64,000 bases of DNA from Candidatus Dormiibacterota bacterium (GTDB lineage: Bacteria > Chloroflexota > Dormibacteria > Dormibacterales > Dormibacteraceae). The stretch spans positions 1-64,000 of the forward strand of contig JAMXLM010000023.1 in the NCBI GenBank assembly GCA_024280995.1, written 5' to 3'. Each line of letters opens with the position of its first letter. The first letter of the stretch is position 1. The position numbers and the translations under genes were made by a program. The notes beneath the pieces are model-generated. The model had not been told where the DNA came from, ran no database searches, and saw only the letters and a program-made list of their open reading frames with translations. Positions 7,434 through 16,542 of the stretch are shown here, piece by piece.

Positions 7434-8417
7434 ATGCCGACGCTCGATGACGAGCTGACGTCCTCGATCCGCGTCGCCCCTTCGGCGGCCTTCGAGCTGA
7501 TGTGGGCGCTGCACTTCGCCGCCGCCGGTCACGAGCACGACGAAGCATTCGATCCCCTGGAGACGCTGCGCCGGCGGTTCGGCCCGGAGCTCAAGGAGCT
7601 GAGGTCTGACGGCCTCGTCCAGTACTCGACGGAGCTGGTCGTCCTTGCCCACCGTTCCGGCACGCTGCTCGACCTCGACCTGGACCGCTTTTTCTCCCGC
7701 GTCGATGCGGCCGCGACCGCGGACGCGCCGACGCCTTCGCTCCTGTCGGAGACCCCGGCCGAGCGCAAGGTGGTCGCCGAGCGCCTCGATCGGCTTCGCT
7801 CGAGCAAGGCGCTGCGCGGCCGGTACCTGCAGCTTCTGAACAAGGTCTGGGAGGAGCTCGAGCCGGACTGGAAGCGGAACGGACGAGCCGCGGTCGTCGC
7901 CGAGACGGAAAAGTGGCGGCAGTCGCTGCAGCGCGGGGGATACATGGGAGTCCTCGGGCTCACGCGCCTGTGGCCGGGCCGACCCGATCTCGACGACCTC
8001 GCCGACGCGGCAGCCGCGCAGGGCCGCCTGGTGCTCAACCCGAGCTGGTTCGGCGGCAAGATCCACATCGTCGAGCTCGACGGCACCGTCCACGTCGGCA
8101 GGCGAACGCGAATGACCGATTTCGACTGTCGCAAAGTCGCCAACGAGGTCTCGGCGAGCATCAAGGCGATCGCCGACCCGACCCGGCTCACCATCCTCCT
8201 TCGACTGGCGCGAGAGCCGGCCTCGGTGACCGAGGTTGCGCGCGAGCTGAGGCTCTCGCAGCCCACAGTCAGCGCGCACGTCCAGCTGCTGCGCGAGGCG
8301 GGCTTGATCGAGGAGCGGGCCAACGGCCGCAGCGCCGAGCTGAGTGCAAGCCAGCAGGCTTTGCAGGAGCTGTTCTCGAGGACCGAGGAGCAGCTCGTCC
8401 GCATGTTCCGTCCCTGA
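7434..8417 (+). CDS. ArsR-family regulator with large N-terminal domain (DUF5937-like)
   Basis: A 327-residue protein. Residues about 1-225 form an N-terminal domain of the sort seen in DUF5937 regulators. Residues about 235-325 are an ArsR winged helix (IADPTRLTILLRLAREP, then EVARELRLSQPTVSAHVQLLREAGL). No metal-site cysteines of the ArsR/SmtB type are seen in the winged helix. GGAG stands 8 bases before the ATG. The ABC exporter genes begin five bases after its stop, so it probably controls that operon. Confidence 0.8.
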   Translation: MPTLDDELTSSIRVAPSAAFELMWALHFAAAGHEHDEAFDPLETLRRRFGPELKELRSDGLVQYSTELVVLAHRSGTLLDLDLDRFFSRVDAAATADAPTPSLLSETPAERKVVAERLDRLRSSKALRGRYLQLLNKVWEELEPDWKRNGRAAVVAETEKWRQSLQRGGYMGVLGLTRLWPGRPDLDDLADAAAAQGRLVLNPSWFGGKIHIVELDGTVHVGRRTRMTDFDCRKVANEVSASIKAIADPTRLTILLRLAREPASVTEVARELRLSQPTVSAHVQLLREAGLIEERANGRSAELSASQQALQELFSRTEEQLVRMFRP

Positions 8418-8421
8418 CCTG

Positions 8422-9393
8422 ATGCCTGCTATCGAAGCGCGCCGGCTGCGCAAGACCTACAAGACGACGCGTGGAGTCTTCCGGCGCGAGAAGGTCGAGC
8501 GGGTCGCGCTGCGCGGTGTCGACCTGGCCATCGAGCCCGGCGAGCTTTTCGGGGTGCTCGGACCCAACGGTGCGGGCAAGACGACGATGACCAAGATCTT
8601 CACCACCCTGCTCCTGCCGACCTCGGGCGCCGCGACGGTTCTCGGCCTTGACGCGGTGCACGACCAGTGGGCGCTGCGCCGGCGCATCGGATTTGTCTTC
8701 GGCGGCGACCGCGGCCTCTACTGGCGGCTCTCGGGCCTGGACAACCTGCGCTACTTCGCAGACCTCTATCGGATCCCGCCCGAGGTGACGAGGAAGCGGA
8801 TCCCGGCGCTGCTCGAGAGACTCGGCCTGGCAGGGCGCGAGCGCGACCGGGTTGAGCTTTACTCGCGCGGAATGAAGCAGCGCCTGCACCTTGCGCGTGG
8901 CCTCCTGAACGACCCCGAGGTCCTGTTCCTGGACGAGCCGACGATCGGCCTGGACCCTGTCGGTGCGCGAGAGCTGCGGGTGATCGTGCGCGAGCTGGCG
9001 GACGCGGGCAAGACGGTCTTTCTGACGACCCACTACATGTTCGAGGCGGACGCGATCTGCGACCGGATCGCCGTGATCAAAGGCGGAGAGATCGTCGCCG
9101 AGGGCACACCGAGCAGCATCAAGAAGGTCGTCCAGGACCAGGGCGTGGTCGAGTTCGAGGTCGTGGGCATGCCGGCGGAACGCGTTGCGGGCTTGCGTGG
9201 CCTGCAGGGTGTGAAGTCCGTCGCGGTCGTCGATCACGAGCTGGCGCAGGTCGTGACCATCCACTGCTCGAGCCCCGCCGACGTGATGACCCAGCTGGGC
9301 CTGGTGCTCGACGGGATGAGTCTCGAGAAGGTCAGCTCGCGCGAGCCGACGCTCGAGGACGCTTACGTTCAGCTCATAGGAGAATCGTCGTGA
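8422..9393 (+). CDS. ABC-2 type transporter ATP-binding protein
   Basis: A 323-residue ATPase of a drug/antibiotic exporter. It has Walker A GPNGAGKTTMTK, a Q-loop region FVFGGDRG, a signature YSRGMKQRLHLARGLL, Walker B VLFLDEPTIGLDP and an H-loop TTHYMFEAD. A C-terminal domain of about 90 residues follows (DrrA-like). The signature is SRGMK, the variant usual in ABC-2 exporters. ATG 8422 lies just after the regulator stop. It pairs with the two permeases that follow by overlapping starts. Confidence 0.9.
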   Translation: MPAIEARRLRKTYKTTRGVFRREKVERVALRGVDLAIEPGELFGVLGPNGAGKTTMTKIFTTLLLPTSGAATVLGLDAVHDQWALRRRIGFVFGGDRGLYWRLSGLDNLRYFADLYRIPPEVTRKRIPALLERLGLAGRERDRVELYSRGMKQRLHLARGLLNDPEVLFLDEPTIGLDPVGARELRVIVRELADAGKTVFLTTHYMFEADAICDRIAVIKGGEIVAEGTPSSIKKVVQDQGVVEFEVVGMPAERVAGLRGLQGVKSVAVVDHELAQVVTIHCSSPADVMTQLGLVLDGMSLEKVSSREPTLEDAYVQLIGESS

Positions 9394-10175
9394 TGTCACT
9401 GATCCGCGCGGGGTGGAGGGCTTTCGTCATCACGATCCGAATGCGGGTCATCAGCACGTGGTCGTACCTCAGCTGGCTCGTGTTCCCGATGCTGTTCACG
9501 ATCGTCGGCCTGTACGTGCTCAGCTCGGGCGGCGCTTCTTCATCGCGGCTCGTGTACGGAGTTCTCGGCGGCGGCCTGATCGGTTACTGGTCGGTGGCCT
9601 ACCTCGATGCGGGGAACAGCATCCAGGACGAGCGCTGGAGCGGCACGCTGGAGCAGATCTTCGCCACCCCGACGCCGATCTGGGTGATCCTCTTCGGCAA
9701 GGTCTGCGCGGGCCTCGTCTTCGGGCTGGTCTCGTTCTTGCCGAACGCGGCCCTCGCGTACTTCGGCTTCCACGCGGTCCTGCCCGCGCTCGACCCATGG
9801 AAGTTCGTGATCTCGCTTGGCGTGCTCACCCTCTCCTTTTTCTGCATCGCGCTCACGCTCGCGCCGCTCTTTGCGCTGTGGCGTTGGGCCTTCAGCATGC
9901 TCAACGGCTTCGAGCTGGGCGTCTACATCCTGTGCGGCTTCATGTTCCCGATCGCGGCGCTCGCGTCGTGGGCGCAAGGTGTCGCGGGGGTGCTGGCGCC
10001 GACGTGGGCGGTGCGCGCGCTGTACGCCTCGACCGTGATGCAGGGGCCGCACGACTTCACGCTCTGGTGGCTCGCGGCCATCGGCCTCAGCGTCGTCTAC
10101 CTGGCCGGCGCGTACTTCCTGTACGGGCTGGTCGAGCGCGAGGCGCGCGTTTCCGGAGAGCTCGCGCTGGCGTGA
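9390..10175 (+). CDS. ABC-2 type permease, first subunit
   Basis: A 261-residue integral membrane protein with six predicted helices. A cytoplasmic DERWSGTLEQIFATP segment follows the second helix, which is diagnostic for ABC-2 permeases. The start is GTG (followed at once by ATG) overlapping the ATPase stop. With the next gene it forms a heterodimeric export channel; the cargo is unknown. Confidence 0.88.
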   Translation: MMSLIRAGWRAFVITIRMRVISTWSYLSWLVFPMLFTIVGLYVLSSGGASSSRLVYGVLGGGLIGYWSVAYLDAGNSIQDERWSGTLEQIFATPTPIWVILFGKVCAGLVFGLVSFLPNAALAYFGFHAVLPALDPWKFVISLGVLTLSFFCIALTLAPLFALWRWAFSMLNGFELGVYILCGFMFPIAALASWAQGVAGVLAPTWAVRALYASTVMQGPHDFTLWWLAAIGLSVVYLAGAYFLYGLVEREARVSGELALA

Positions 10176-10972
10176 GGCGGCTGGCGCTCGAAGTCGCCGT
10201 CTTCGTGAGGTCGATCTGGCTGCAGTACGTGGCCCTATTCCAGTGGGCGACCATCAACGGTTACATCGCCTACAAGCTGCTGCTGCCGGTGACCCAGATC
10301 CTTTTCTTCGTCGAGCTCGGCGTCTACGCAACCGGTCGCCAGAACGCCCTTTACTTCGCGCTCGGCAACGCGCTGCAGCTGACCGCCAACGCAGGCATCT
10401 TCGGCGTGATCGCGACCGTCGCCAACGAGCGCCAGTACGGCACGCTGCCGCTGCTGCTGGCCTCGCCGGCGAACCGCCTGGTGACGTTCCTGAGCCGCGC
10501 GATCGTGAACGTCATCGACGGCATCGCCACGGTCGTGGTCGGTCTTGTGATCACGGTGATCCTGTTCGGTCTCGACCTCCACCGCGCGAACCTGCCGCTG
10601 CTCGGACTGTGCGTGGTCGTGATCTCGCTGACGACCGCGGGGCTTGGCCTCATGTTCGGAAGCATCGGCCTGGTGATGCGCGACGCGATCATCCTCGCGA
10701 ACGTCGTCTACTACCTGCTGCTGATCGTGTGCGGCATCAACTTCCCCGTCAGCCGCCTGCCTTTCGTCCTGCAGCTCGTCTCCTACAGCCTCCCGCTCAC
10801 GCGCGGGGTGCAGGCGGCGCGCGAGGCGGCAGCGGGGGCGTCGATCGGCCAGGTGAGCGGGCTCCTCGCGGGCGAGCTCATGATCGGGCTGCTCTGGGCG
10901 CTGGGAGGCTACGCGCTGTTCCGGATCCTCGAGAGTTGGGCTCGTCGCGGAGGCCTGCAGGAGGCCTACTGA
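10172..10972 (+). CDS. ABC-2 type permease, second subunit
   Basis: A 266-residue permease with six predicted helices and the matching coupling segment NERQYGTLPLLLASPANR. GTG 10172 overlaps the preceding stop by 4 bases and gives a sensible N-terminus ahead of the first helix; further upstream this frame is not family-like. It completes a regulator-ATPase-permease-permease operon. Confidence 0.88.
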   Translation: MRRLALEVAVFVRSIWLQYVALFQWATINGYIAYKLLLPVTQILFFVELGVYATGRQNALYFALGNALQLTANAGIFGVIATVANERQYGTLPLLLASPANRLVTFLSRAIVNVIDGIATVVVGLVITVILFGLDLHRANLPLLGLCVVVISLTTAGLGLMFGSIGLVMRDAIILANVVYYLLLIVCGINFPVSRLPFVLQLVSYSLPLTRGVQAAREAAAGASIGQVSGLLAGELMIGLLWALGGYALFRILESWARRGGLQEAY

Positions 10973-10973
10973 G

Positions 10974-12680
10974 TTGATGCCGTTCGTCAGCCGCCCAGAG
11001 ATCGCCGGCACCGTCGGGGTGGCGAGCTCCACCCACTGGCTCGCGACGCAGACCGCAATGACCGTGCTCGACCGCGGTGGCAACGCCTTCGACGCCGCGG
11101 CCGCGGCCGGGTTCGTGCTGCAGGTCGTCGAGCCGCATCTCAACGGACCGGGCGGCGAGGTGCCGATCGTGCTCTGGGACGCCCGAAACAAGAAGGTCGA
11201 GGTGATCTGCGGCCAGGGCCCCGCGCCCGCGGCGGCGACCGTCGACAGCGTGCGGAGCGCCGGCATCACGGACATTCCCGGCAACGGCCTCGTCCCGGCG
11301 TGCGTGCCAGGCGCGTTCGGGGGCTGGGTGAGCCTGCTGCGGGACCACGGAACCTGGCCGCTTGCCGACATCCTCGAGTTCGCGATCGGATACGCCGAAG
11401 GTGGTTACCCGCTCCTGCCTCGCGTGGTGCTGACGCTGCAGATGGTGGAGTCGCTGTTCCGCGAGCACTGGCCCGGGTCGGCCGAGCTCTACCTCGCCGG
11501 CGGCATGCCTGAGCCAGGCCAGAGGTTTCGCAATCCGAGGCTCGCGGAGACATACCGCCGGATCTCGCGCGAGGCGTCGTTCGAAGCCGCTTTGAGCGCC
11601 TTCTACTCGGGCTTCGTCGCAGAGGCCGTCGGCCGGCACTGCGAGGGCGCGTTCATGGACAGCACCGGATCAGCGCATCGGGGATTCCTGACGGCCGAAG
11701 ACATGGCCGGCTTCGACGCGTGCCACGAGGATCCGTTGACCGTCGACTTCCAGGGCTGGACCGTCGCGAAGTGCGGCCCGTGGAGCCAGGGTCCGGTGTT
11801 CCTGCAGCAGCTGCGGCTCGTGCAGGGTTTCGACCTTGGGCCGGCCGACTTTCTGTCCGCCGAGCACGTCCACCTGGTGACGGAGTGCGCCAAGCTCGCC
11901 TTCGCGGACCGCGAGGCGTGGTACGCCGATCCGAACTTTGCCGACGTCCCCATCGACGACCTCCTGGCCGAGGACTATGCCGGCGCTCGCCGCGGGCTGG
12001 TGGAGAGTCGTGCCTCGCTCGAGCTGCGACCCGGCGCGCCCGGCGGACGCGAGCCGCGCATGCCGCGGCGGGAGGCGCAGGGCGTCAACATCTTTCGCGG
12101 CGACACGGTGCACGTGACTGTCGCCGACCGTGCGGGCAACTTCGTCGCGTGCACGCCGAGCGGCGGCTGGCTGCAGAGCTCTCCGGTCATCCCGGAGCTT
12201 GGCTTCTGCCTCGGCACGCGCGCGCAGATGTTCAACCTCGACTCGGATCACCCCAACCACCTCGAGGGAGGCAAGCGCCCGCGCACGACGTTAAGCCCGT
12301 CGATGGCCTTGCGCGACGGCGAGCCGGTCCTGGCGTTCGGCACGCCGGGCGGCGATCAGCAGGACCAGTGGACGTTCGAGTTCTTCCTGGCTCACGCGCT
12401 GTTCGGTCTTGACCTGCAGGCGGCGAACGACGCGCCGATGTTCCACACGACTCACTTCCCCAGCTCGTTCGCTCCGCACGACGCGCATCCGGGAGTCGTC
12501 CATTCCGAGCCGATGCCCGCCGGCGTGCTCGACGACCTCCGCCACCGGGGCCACGAGATCGTGGAGGCGTCGCCATGGTCGATCGGCCGGATCTGCGCCG
12601 TCGGCCGCGACGCGAGGAGCGGGATGCTCAAGGCCGCCGCCTCCGCCCGCGGCGGGCAGGCCTACGCCGCGGGGCGCTGA
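10974..12680 (+). CDS. Gamma-glutamyltransferase family protein
   Basis: A 568-residue member of the gamma-glutamyltransferase/acylase family of N-terminal nucleophile hydrolases, which mature by self-cleavage. The expected nucleophile is Thr378 in GDTVHVTVADRAGN (the usual TTHxSVVD, with the second Thr replaced by Val). PGGDQQDQWT near the C-terminus resembles the family GSPGG loop. No signal peptide is visible, so it is probably cytosolic. Starts at TTG 10974 and ATG 10977 are both possible; the GAGG at 10961 fits TTG better. It ends ten bases from the convergent peptide ABC operon. Confidence 0.85.
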   Translation: MMPFVSRPEIAGTVGVASSTHWLATQTAMTVLDRGGNAFDAAAAAGFVLQVVEPHLNGPGGEVPIVLWDARNKKVEVICGQGPAPAAATVDSVRSAGITDIPGNGLVPACVPGAFGGWVSLLRDHGTWPLADILEFAIGYAEGGYPLLPRVVLTLQMVESLFREHWPGSAELYLAGGMPEPGQRFRNPRLAETYRRISREASFEAALSAFYSGFVAEAVGRHCEGAFMDSTGSAHRGFLTAEDMAGFDACHEDPLTVDFQGWTVAKCGPWSQGPVFLQQLRLVQGFDLGPADFLSAEHVHLVTECAKLAFADREAWYADPNFADVPIDDLLAEDYAGARRGLVESRASLELRPGAPGGREPRMPRREAQGVNIFRGDTVHVTVADRAGNFVACTPSGGWLQSSPVIPELGFCLGTRAQMFNLDSDHPNHLEGGKRPRTTLSPSMALRDGEPVLAFGTPGGDQQDQWTFEFFLAHALFGLDLQAANDAPMFHTTHFPSSFAPHDAHPGVVHSEPMPAGVLDDLRHRGHEIVEASPWSIGRICAVGRDARSGMLKAAASARGGQAYAAGR

Positions 12681-12689
12681 CCCGCTCGG

Positions 12690-13679
12690 CTAGACAGGGA
12701 AGAAGCAGGCGGCTCGGTGGTCGCCCAGGTTCACGGCGCTCAGCGGTGGCTCGCTCTCCGCGCATTTCGGCTGCGCTTTGAAGCAGCGCGTGCGGAACCT
12801 GCACCCGCTCGGCGGGTCGAGCGGCGACGCGACGTCGCCCTTGAGGATGATGCGCTCGCGCTTGCGCTCGAGACGCGGCGACGGGATCGGGATGGCGGAG
12901 AGCAGGGACGCCGTGTAGGGATGCTTCGGCACGCGGTAGAGGTCGGCCGCGGGCGAGACCTCGACGATCTTGCCGACGTACATCACCGCGATCCGGTCCG
13001 AGATGTGCTTCACCACCGACAGGTCGTGGGCGATGAATAGGTACGTGAGGTGCAGCCGGTCCTGCAGGTCCTCCAGCAGGTTGATGATCTGCGCCTGGAT
13101 CGAGACGTCGAGCGCGGAGATCGGCTCGTCGCACACGATGAACGACGGTTCCACCGCCAGCGCCCTCGCGATGCCGATGCGCTGGCGCTGACCTCCCGAG
13201 AACTCGTGCGGATAACGGCCCGCAACCCGGGGCGAAAGGCCGACCAGGTCGAGCAGCTCGCTGATCCGCTTCTTCCGCTGCCCCCGTCCAGGCGCCAGGT
13301 GATGGATGTTCAGAGGCTCGCCGATGATCTGCTCCACGGTCTGCCGCGGGTCGAGCGAGGCGAACGGGTCCTGGAAGATGATCGCCATCTCCCTACGCAG
13401 GCGGCGCATCCCTCGCGGTCCGAGCGGCAGCACGCTCGTGCCTTTGAACAGAACCTCGCCTTCGGTCGGCTCGACGAGGCGCAGGATCGAGCGGCCCAGC
13501 GTCGACTTTCCGCAGCCTGACTCGCCGACGAGCCCGACGGTCTCTCCCTGGCGAATCGTGAGGTCGACGCCGTCGACCGCGCGCACCCAGCCGACCACGC
13601 GGCTGACGACGCCGGAGCGGACCGGAAACCATGTCTTGAGACCGCGGACCTCGACCAGCGGCTGTCCGTCGGCCGTCAA
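12690..13679 (-). CDS. Oligopeptide/dipeptide ABC transporter ATP-binding protein (OppF/DppF type)
   Basis: A 329-residue ATPase. It has Walker [12 protein letters not shown], signature [16 protein letters not shown], Walker [14 protein letters not shown] and the C-terminal oligopeptide_HPY region with spaced Cys residues ([17 protein letters not shown]), which in this family can hold an iron-sulfur cluster. TTG 13679 overlaps the OppD stop (TTGA). It is the last gene of a five-gene importer operon read toward lower coordinates. Confidence 0.92.
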   Translation of the reverse strand: MTADGQPLVEVRGLKTWFPVRSGVVSRVVGWVRAVDGVDLTIRQGETVGLVGESGCGKSTLGRSILRLVEPTEGEVLFKGTSVLPLGPRGMRRLRREMAIIFQDPFASLDPRQTVEQIIGEPLNIHHLAPGRGQRKKRISELLDLVGLSPRVAGRYPHEFSGGQRQRIGIARALAVEPSFIVCDEPISALDVSIQAQIINLLEDLQDRLHLTYLFIAHDLSVVKHISDRIAVMYVGKIVEVSPAADLYRVPKHPYTASLLSAIPIPSPRLERKRERIILKGDVASPLDPPSGCRFRTRCFKAQPKCAESEPPLSAVNLGDHRAACFFPV

Positions 13680-14665
13680 CTTGCGCCGTCCAGCGACCTT
13701 CCGGCCTGCGTGACCCAGCACCTGGAGAGCTGCGAGCGGACCGGTTCCAGCTCCGGCTCCTCGACCCCGCACCTGTCGATGGCGAACGGGCACCGGGGCC
13801 GAAACGTGCAGCCCTCGGGGAGGTGAAGCATGTCTGGCGGGGACCCCGCGATCGGTTTCAGGGGCTCGTGCGCCTCCGCGTCGAGGCGCGGTATGGAGCG
13901 AAGAAGCGACCACGTGTACGGGTGCTCCGGGTGCTCGAAGACGTCGTCGGTCGTGCCCTGCTCGACCACCCGGCCGGCGTACATCACGGCCACCCGGTCG
14001 CACATCCCCGCCACGACGCCCAGGTTGTGTGTGATCAGGATCGTCGCGGTGCCGTAGTCGCGGTTCAGGTTGCGCAGCAGCTCGAGGATCTGCGCCTGGA
14101 TCGTCACGTCGAGCGCGGTGGTCGGCTCGTCGGCGATGAGAAGGCTCGGACCGGTGCTGAGCCCCATCGCGATCATCGCCCGCTGGCGCATGCCACCCGA
14201 GAACTGGTGCGGGAACTGCGTGACGCGCCGTCTAGCGTCCGGGATGCCGACCTTCTTGAAGAGGTCGATCGCCGCCTCGATCGAAGCGCCACGATCCATG
14301 TGCCGGTGGATTCGCAGCGGCTCACCGACCTGCCAGCCCGAGCGATAGACCGGGTTCAGGGAGGTCATCGGGTCCTGGAAGATCATCGCGATCTCGGTGC
14401 CGCGAACCGACTCCATCTCGTCTTCGGACAGCTCCGCCAGGTCGCGGCCTTTGAACTTGATCGCGCCGCCCGCGATGCGGCCGGCCCTTGGAAGCAGGCG
14501 CATGATCGACAGCGCCGTCATCGACTTGCCCGAGCCCGACTCACCGACGATGCCGACGGTCTCGCCCGGATCGATCGTCAGCGAGACGTGGTCGACCGCG
14601 CGGATCACGCCGTCCTTCAGCGCGATGTGGGTCTGGACGTCTTCGAGCTCCAGGAGGTGCGCCAT
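13676..14665 (-). CDS. Oligopeptide/dipeptide ABC transporter ATP-binding protein (OppD/DppD type)
   Basis: A 329-residue partner ATPase. It has Walker [14 protein letters not shown], signature [16 protein letters not shown], Walker [14 protein letters not shown] and a C-terminal Cys-bearing extension ([15 protein letters not shown]). ATG 14665 starts just inside the previous stop region. It is expected to form a heterodimer with the OppF-type subunit under the two permeases. Confidence 0.92.
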   Translation of the reverse strand: MAHLLELEDVQTHIALKDGVIRAVDHVSLTIDPGETVGIVGESGSGKSMTALSIMRLLPRAGRIAGGAIKFKGRDLAELSEDEMESVRGTEIAMIFQDPMTSLNPVYRSGWQVGEPLRIHRHMDRGASIEAAIDLFKKVGIPDARRRVTQFPHQFSGGMRQRAMIAMGLSTGPSLLIADEPTTALDVTIQAQILELLRNLNRDYGTATILITHNLGVVAGMCDRVAVMYAGRVVEQGTTDDVFEHPEHPYTWSLLRSIPRLDAEAHEPLKPIAGSPPDMLHLPEGCTFRPRCPFAIDRCGVEEPELEPVRSQLSRCWVTQAGRSLDGAS

Positions 14666-14670
14666 GACGA

Positions 14671-15555
14671 CTACGAGCGCAGCCGCGGGTCGAGCGCGTC
14701 GCGCAGCGAGTCGCCGAGGAGGTTGAACGCGTAAACGGTCACGGAGATCGCCGCCCCGGGCACGATGGCGAGCCACGGGTCGTTGGTCAGGAACGCCGCA
14801 CCGACGCTGATCATCTGGCCCCAATCGGGCGTCGGCACCTGCGCCCCCAGTCCGAGGAACGAGAGCGTCGCCTCGGCCAGGATCGCGAAGCCGGCCGAAA
14901 GCGAGACCTGGACGATGACCGGGTTGAGCAGGTTAGGCACGATGTGCGCCAGCAGCAGGCGCATGGGCGAAGCGCCAAGCGAGCGCGTCGCGACGACGAA
15001 CTCCATCTGTTTCAGCTGCAGGACGACCGCGCGCACGAGGCGCGCGTAGACAGGGACGGCCACGATGCCGATCGCGATCATCGCGTTCCGGATCCCAGGC
15101 CCGAGGCCCGCGACGATGGCGATGGCGAGGATGAGCGCCGGAAATGCGAGCAGCGCGTCCATCAACCGCATCAGCAGCAGGTCGACGACCCCGCCCGCGT
15201 AGCCGCTGACCAGGCCGATCAGCCCGCCGACGACGAGGCCCACCGCGACGGCCACGAACGCGACAGGAAGCGAGACTCGGGCGCCCCACAGCACGCGGCT
15301 GAAGAGGTCGCGACCGAGCTCGTCCGTGCCGAGGACGTGGCCCGGGCTGAGCGGCGGCTGGTACGAGTTGTCGGGATTGGTGGCCAGCGGGTCGTGGGGC
15401 GAGATGACAGGCGACAGCAGCGCGATCGCGAAAAGCAGCGCGACCAGGAGTGCCGCCGCCGTGACCCGGCGGTGGGTGCGCAGGAGCTCGACCACGGCGA
15501 CCGGCGTGCGGCGGATCGGCGTCTGCGCGGCGACGATCGCGGGCGCGTTGCTCAC
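14671..15555 (-). CDS. Peptide ABC transporter permease (OppC/DppC type)
   Basis: A 294-residue permease. It has an N-terminal helix, the DELGRDLFSRVLWGARVSL segment typical of OppC/DppC, then a binding-protein-dependent transport domain with the EAA loop (ATRSLGASPMRLLLAHIVPNL). The GTG start overlaps the stop of the OppB-type gene (GTGA). Confidence 0.92.
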   Translation of the reverse strand: MSNAPAIVAAQTPIRRTPVAVVELLRTHRRVTAAALLVALLFAIALLSPVISPHDPLATNPDNSYQPPLSPGHVLGTDELGRDLFSRVLWGARVSLPVAFVAVAVGLVVGGLIGLVSGYAGGVVDLLLMRLMDALLAFPALILAIAIVAGLGPGIRNAMIAIGIVAVPVYARLVRAVVLQLKQMEFVVATRSLGASPMRLLLAHIVPNLLNPVIVQVSLSAGFAILAEATLSFLGLGAQVPTPDWGQMISVGAAFLTNDPWLAIVPGAAISVTVYAFNLLGDSLRDALDPRLRS

Positions 15556-16496
15556 GAGTAAGAGATCCTCGGATCGAGCCAGCCGTACACGAGGTCGACC
15601 AGCAGGTTGGCCACCATGTACGAGAAGGCCGCGATCAGCACGATGCCCTGGATGACGGTGTAGTCACGGTTGAAGATCGACTCCACGGCGAGGCGTCCGA
15701 CCCCGGGCCACGTGAACACGGTCTCGGTGACGACCGCGCCCTCGATGATGCCGCCGATCTGAAGCCCGACGATCGTCACGACCGGGATGAGCGCGTTCTT
15801 CAACGCGTGCACGAACACCACCCGCCGCCAGGACGCGCCTTTGGCGCGCGCCGTGCGGATGTAGTCGAGGTTGAGGACCTCGATCATCGACGAGCGCGTG
15901 AAGCGCATGTTGATCGCGGCCCCCGCGGTGCCGAGGGCGATGGCCGGCAGCGCCACGTGCCGCAGGCTCTCCAGGGGATCGGTCGTGAGGGGCACGTAGC
16001 CGCCGAACGGAAACAGCCGCAGCGTCACCGAGAGGACGAAGATCAGAACGATCCCGATGAAGAAGTTCGGAATCGAGACACCGGCGACGGTGATGCCGGT
16101 CGCGATCTGATCCGTCAACGAGCCCCGCCGGACCGCCGCGATAGTGCCGAGCGGGATGGCGACCAGGAGCGACCAGATGAGCGCGACGCTGCCCAGCTCG
16201 AGCGTCGCAGGCAGGCGTTCGGTGATCGCCTGCGCCACCGGCTCGTGCGTGGTGATGGACCGGCCCCAGTCGCCATGCACGATGTGGCCGAGCCAGATGA
16301 GGTACTGGACGTACAGCGGCTGGTCGAGCCCGAGCTGCTTGTGAATCGTGGCGATCGCATCCGGGGTGCGGTCCTCGCCGAGCATGATGAGCGCGGGATC
16401 TCCCGGGCTCAGGTGTATGAGCATGAAGACCCCGACCGTGACGAGGAACGCGACCGGGACCATGAGCAGGAGCCGGCGAAGGATGTAGGCGGTCAT
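15552..16496 (-). CDS. Peptide ABC transporter permease (OppB/DppB type)
   Basis: A 314-residue permease with the OppB opening (MTAYILRRLLLMVPVAFLV), a long extracytoplasmic loop (HLSPGDPALIMLGEDRTPD) and an EAA loop (ARAKGASWRRVVFVHALKNA). It pairs with the OppC-type permease. It follows the substrate-binding protein gene after a 46-base gap. Confidence 0.92.
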   Translation of the reverse strand: MTAYILRRLLLMVPVAFLVTVGVFMLIHLSPGDPALIMLGEDRTPDAIATIHKQLGLDQPLYVQYLIWLGHIVHGDWGRSITTHEPVAQAITERLPATLELGSVALIWSLLVAIPLGTIAAVRRGSLTDQIATGITVAGVSIPNFFIGIVLIFVLSVTLRLFPFGGYVPLTTDPLESLRHVALPAIALGTAGAAINMRFTRSSMIEVLNLDYIRTARAKGASWRRVVFVHALKNALIPVVTIVGLQIGGIIEGAVVTETVFTWPGVGRLAVESIFNRDYTVIQGIVLIAAFSYMVANLLVDLVYGWLDPRISYS

Positions 16497-16542
16497 GCCG
16501 GGCTGTTCGGCACGACCGCCTCAGGTTGATCTGTCGAAATGC

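Noticed and set aside
12690..14003. Long ATPase frame extended upstream of TTG 13679
   Set aside because: The extra 108 residues are an out-of-frame shadow of the OppD-type gene; the TTGA overlap and family N-terminus set the real start.
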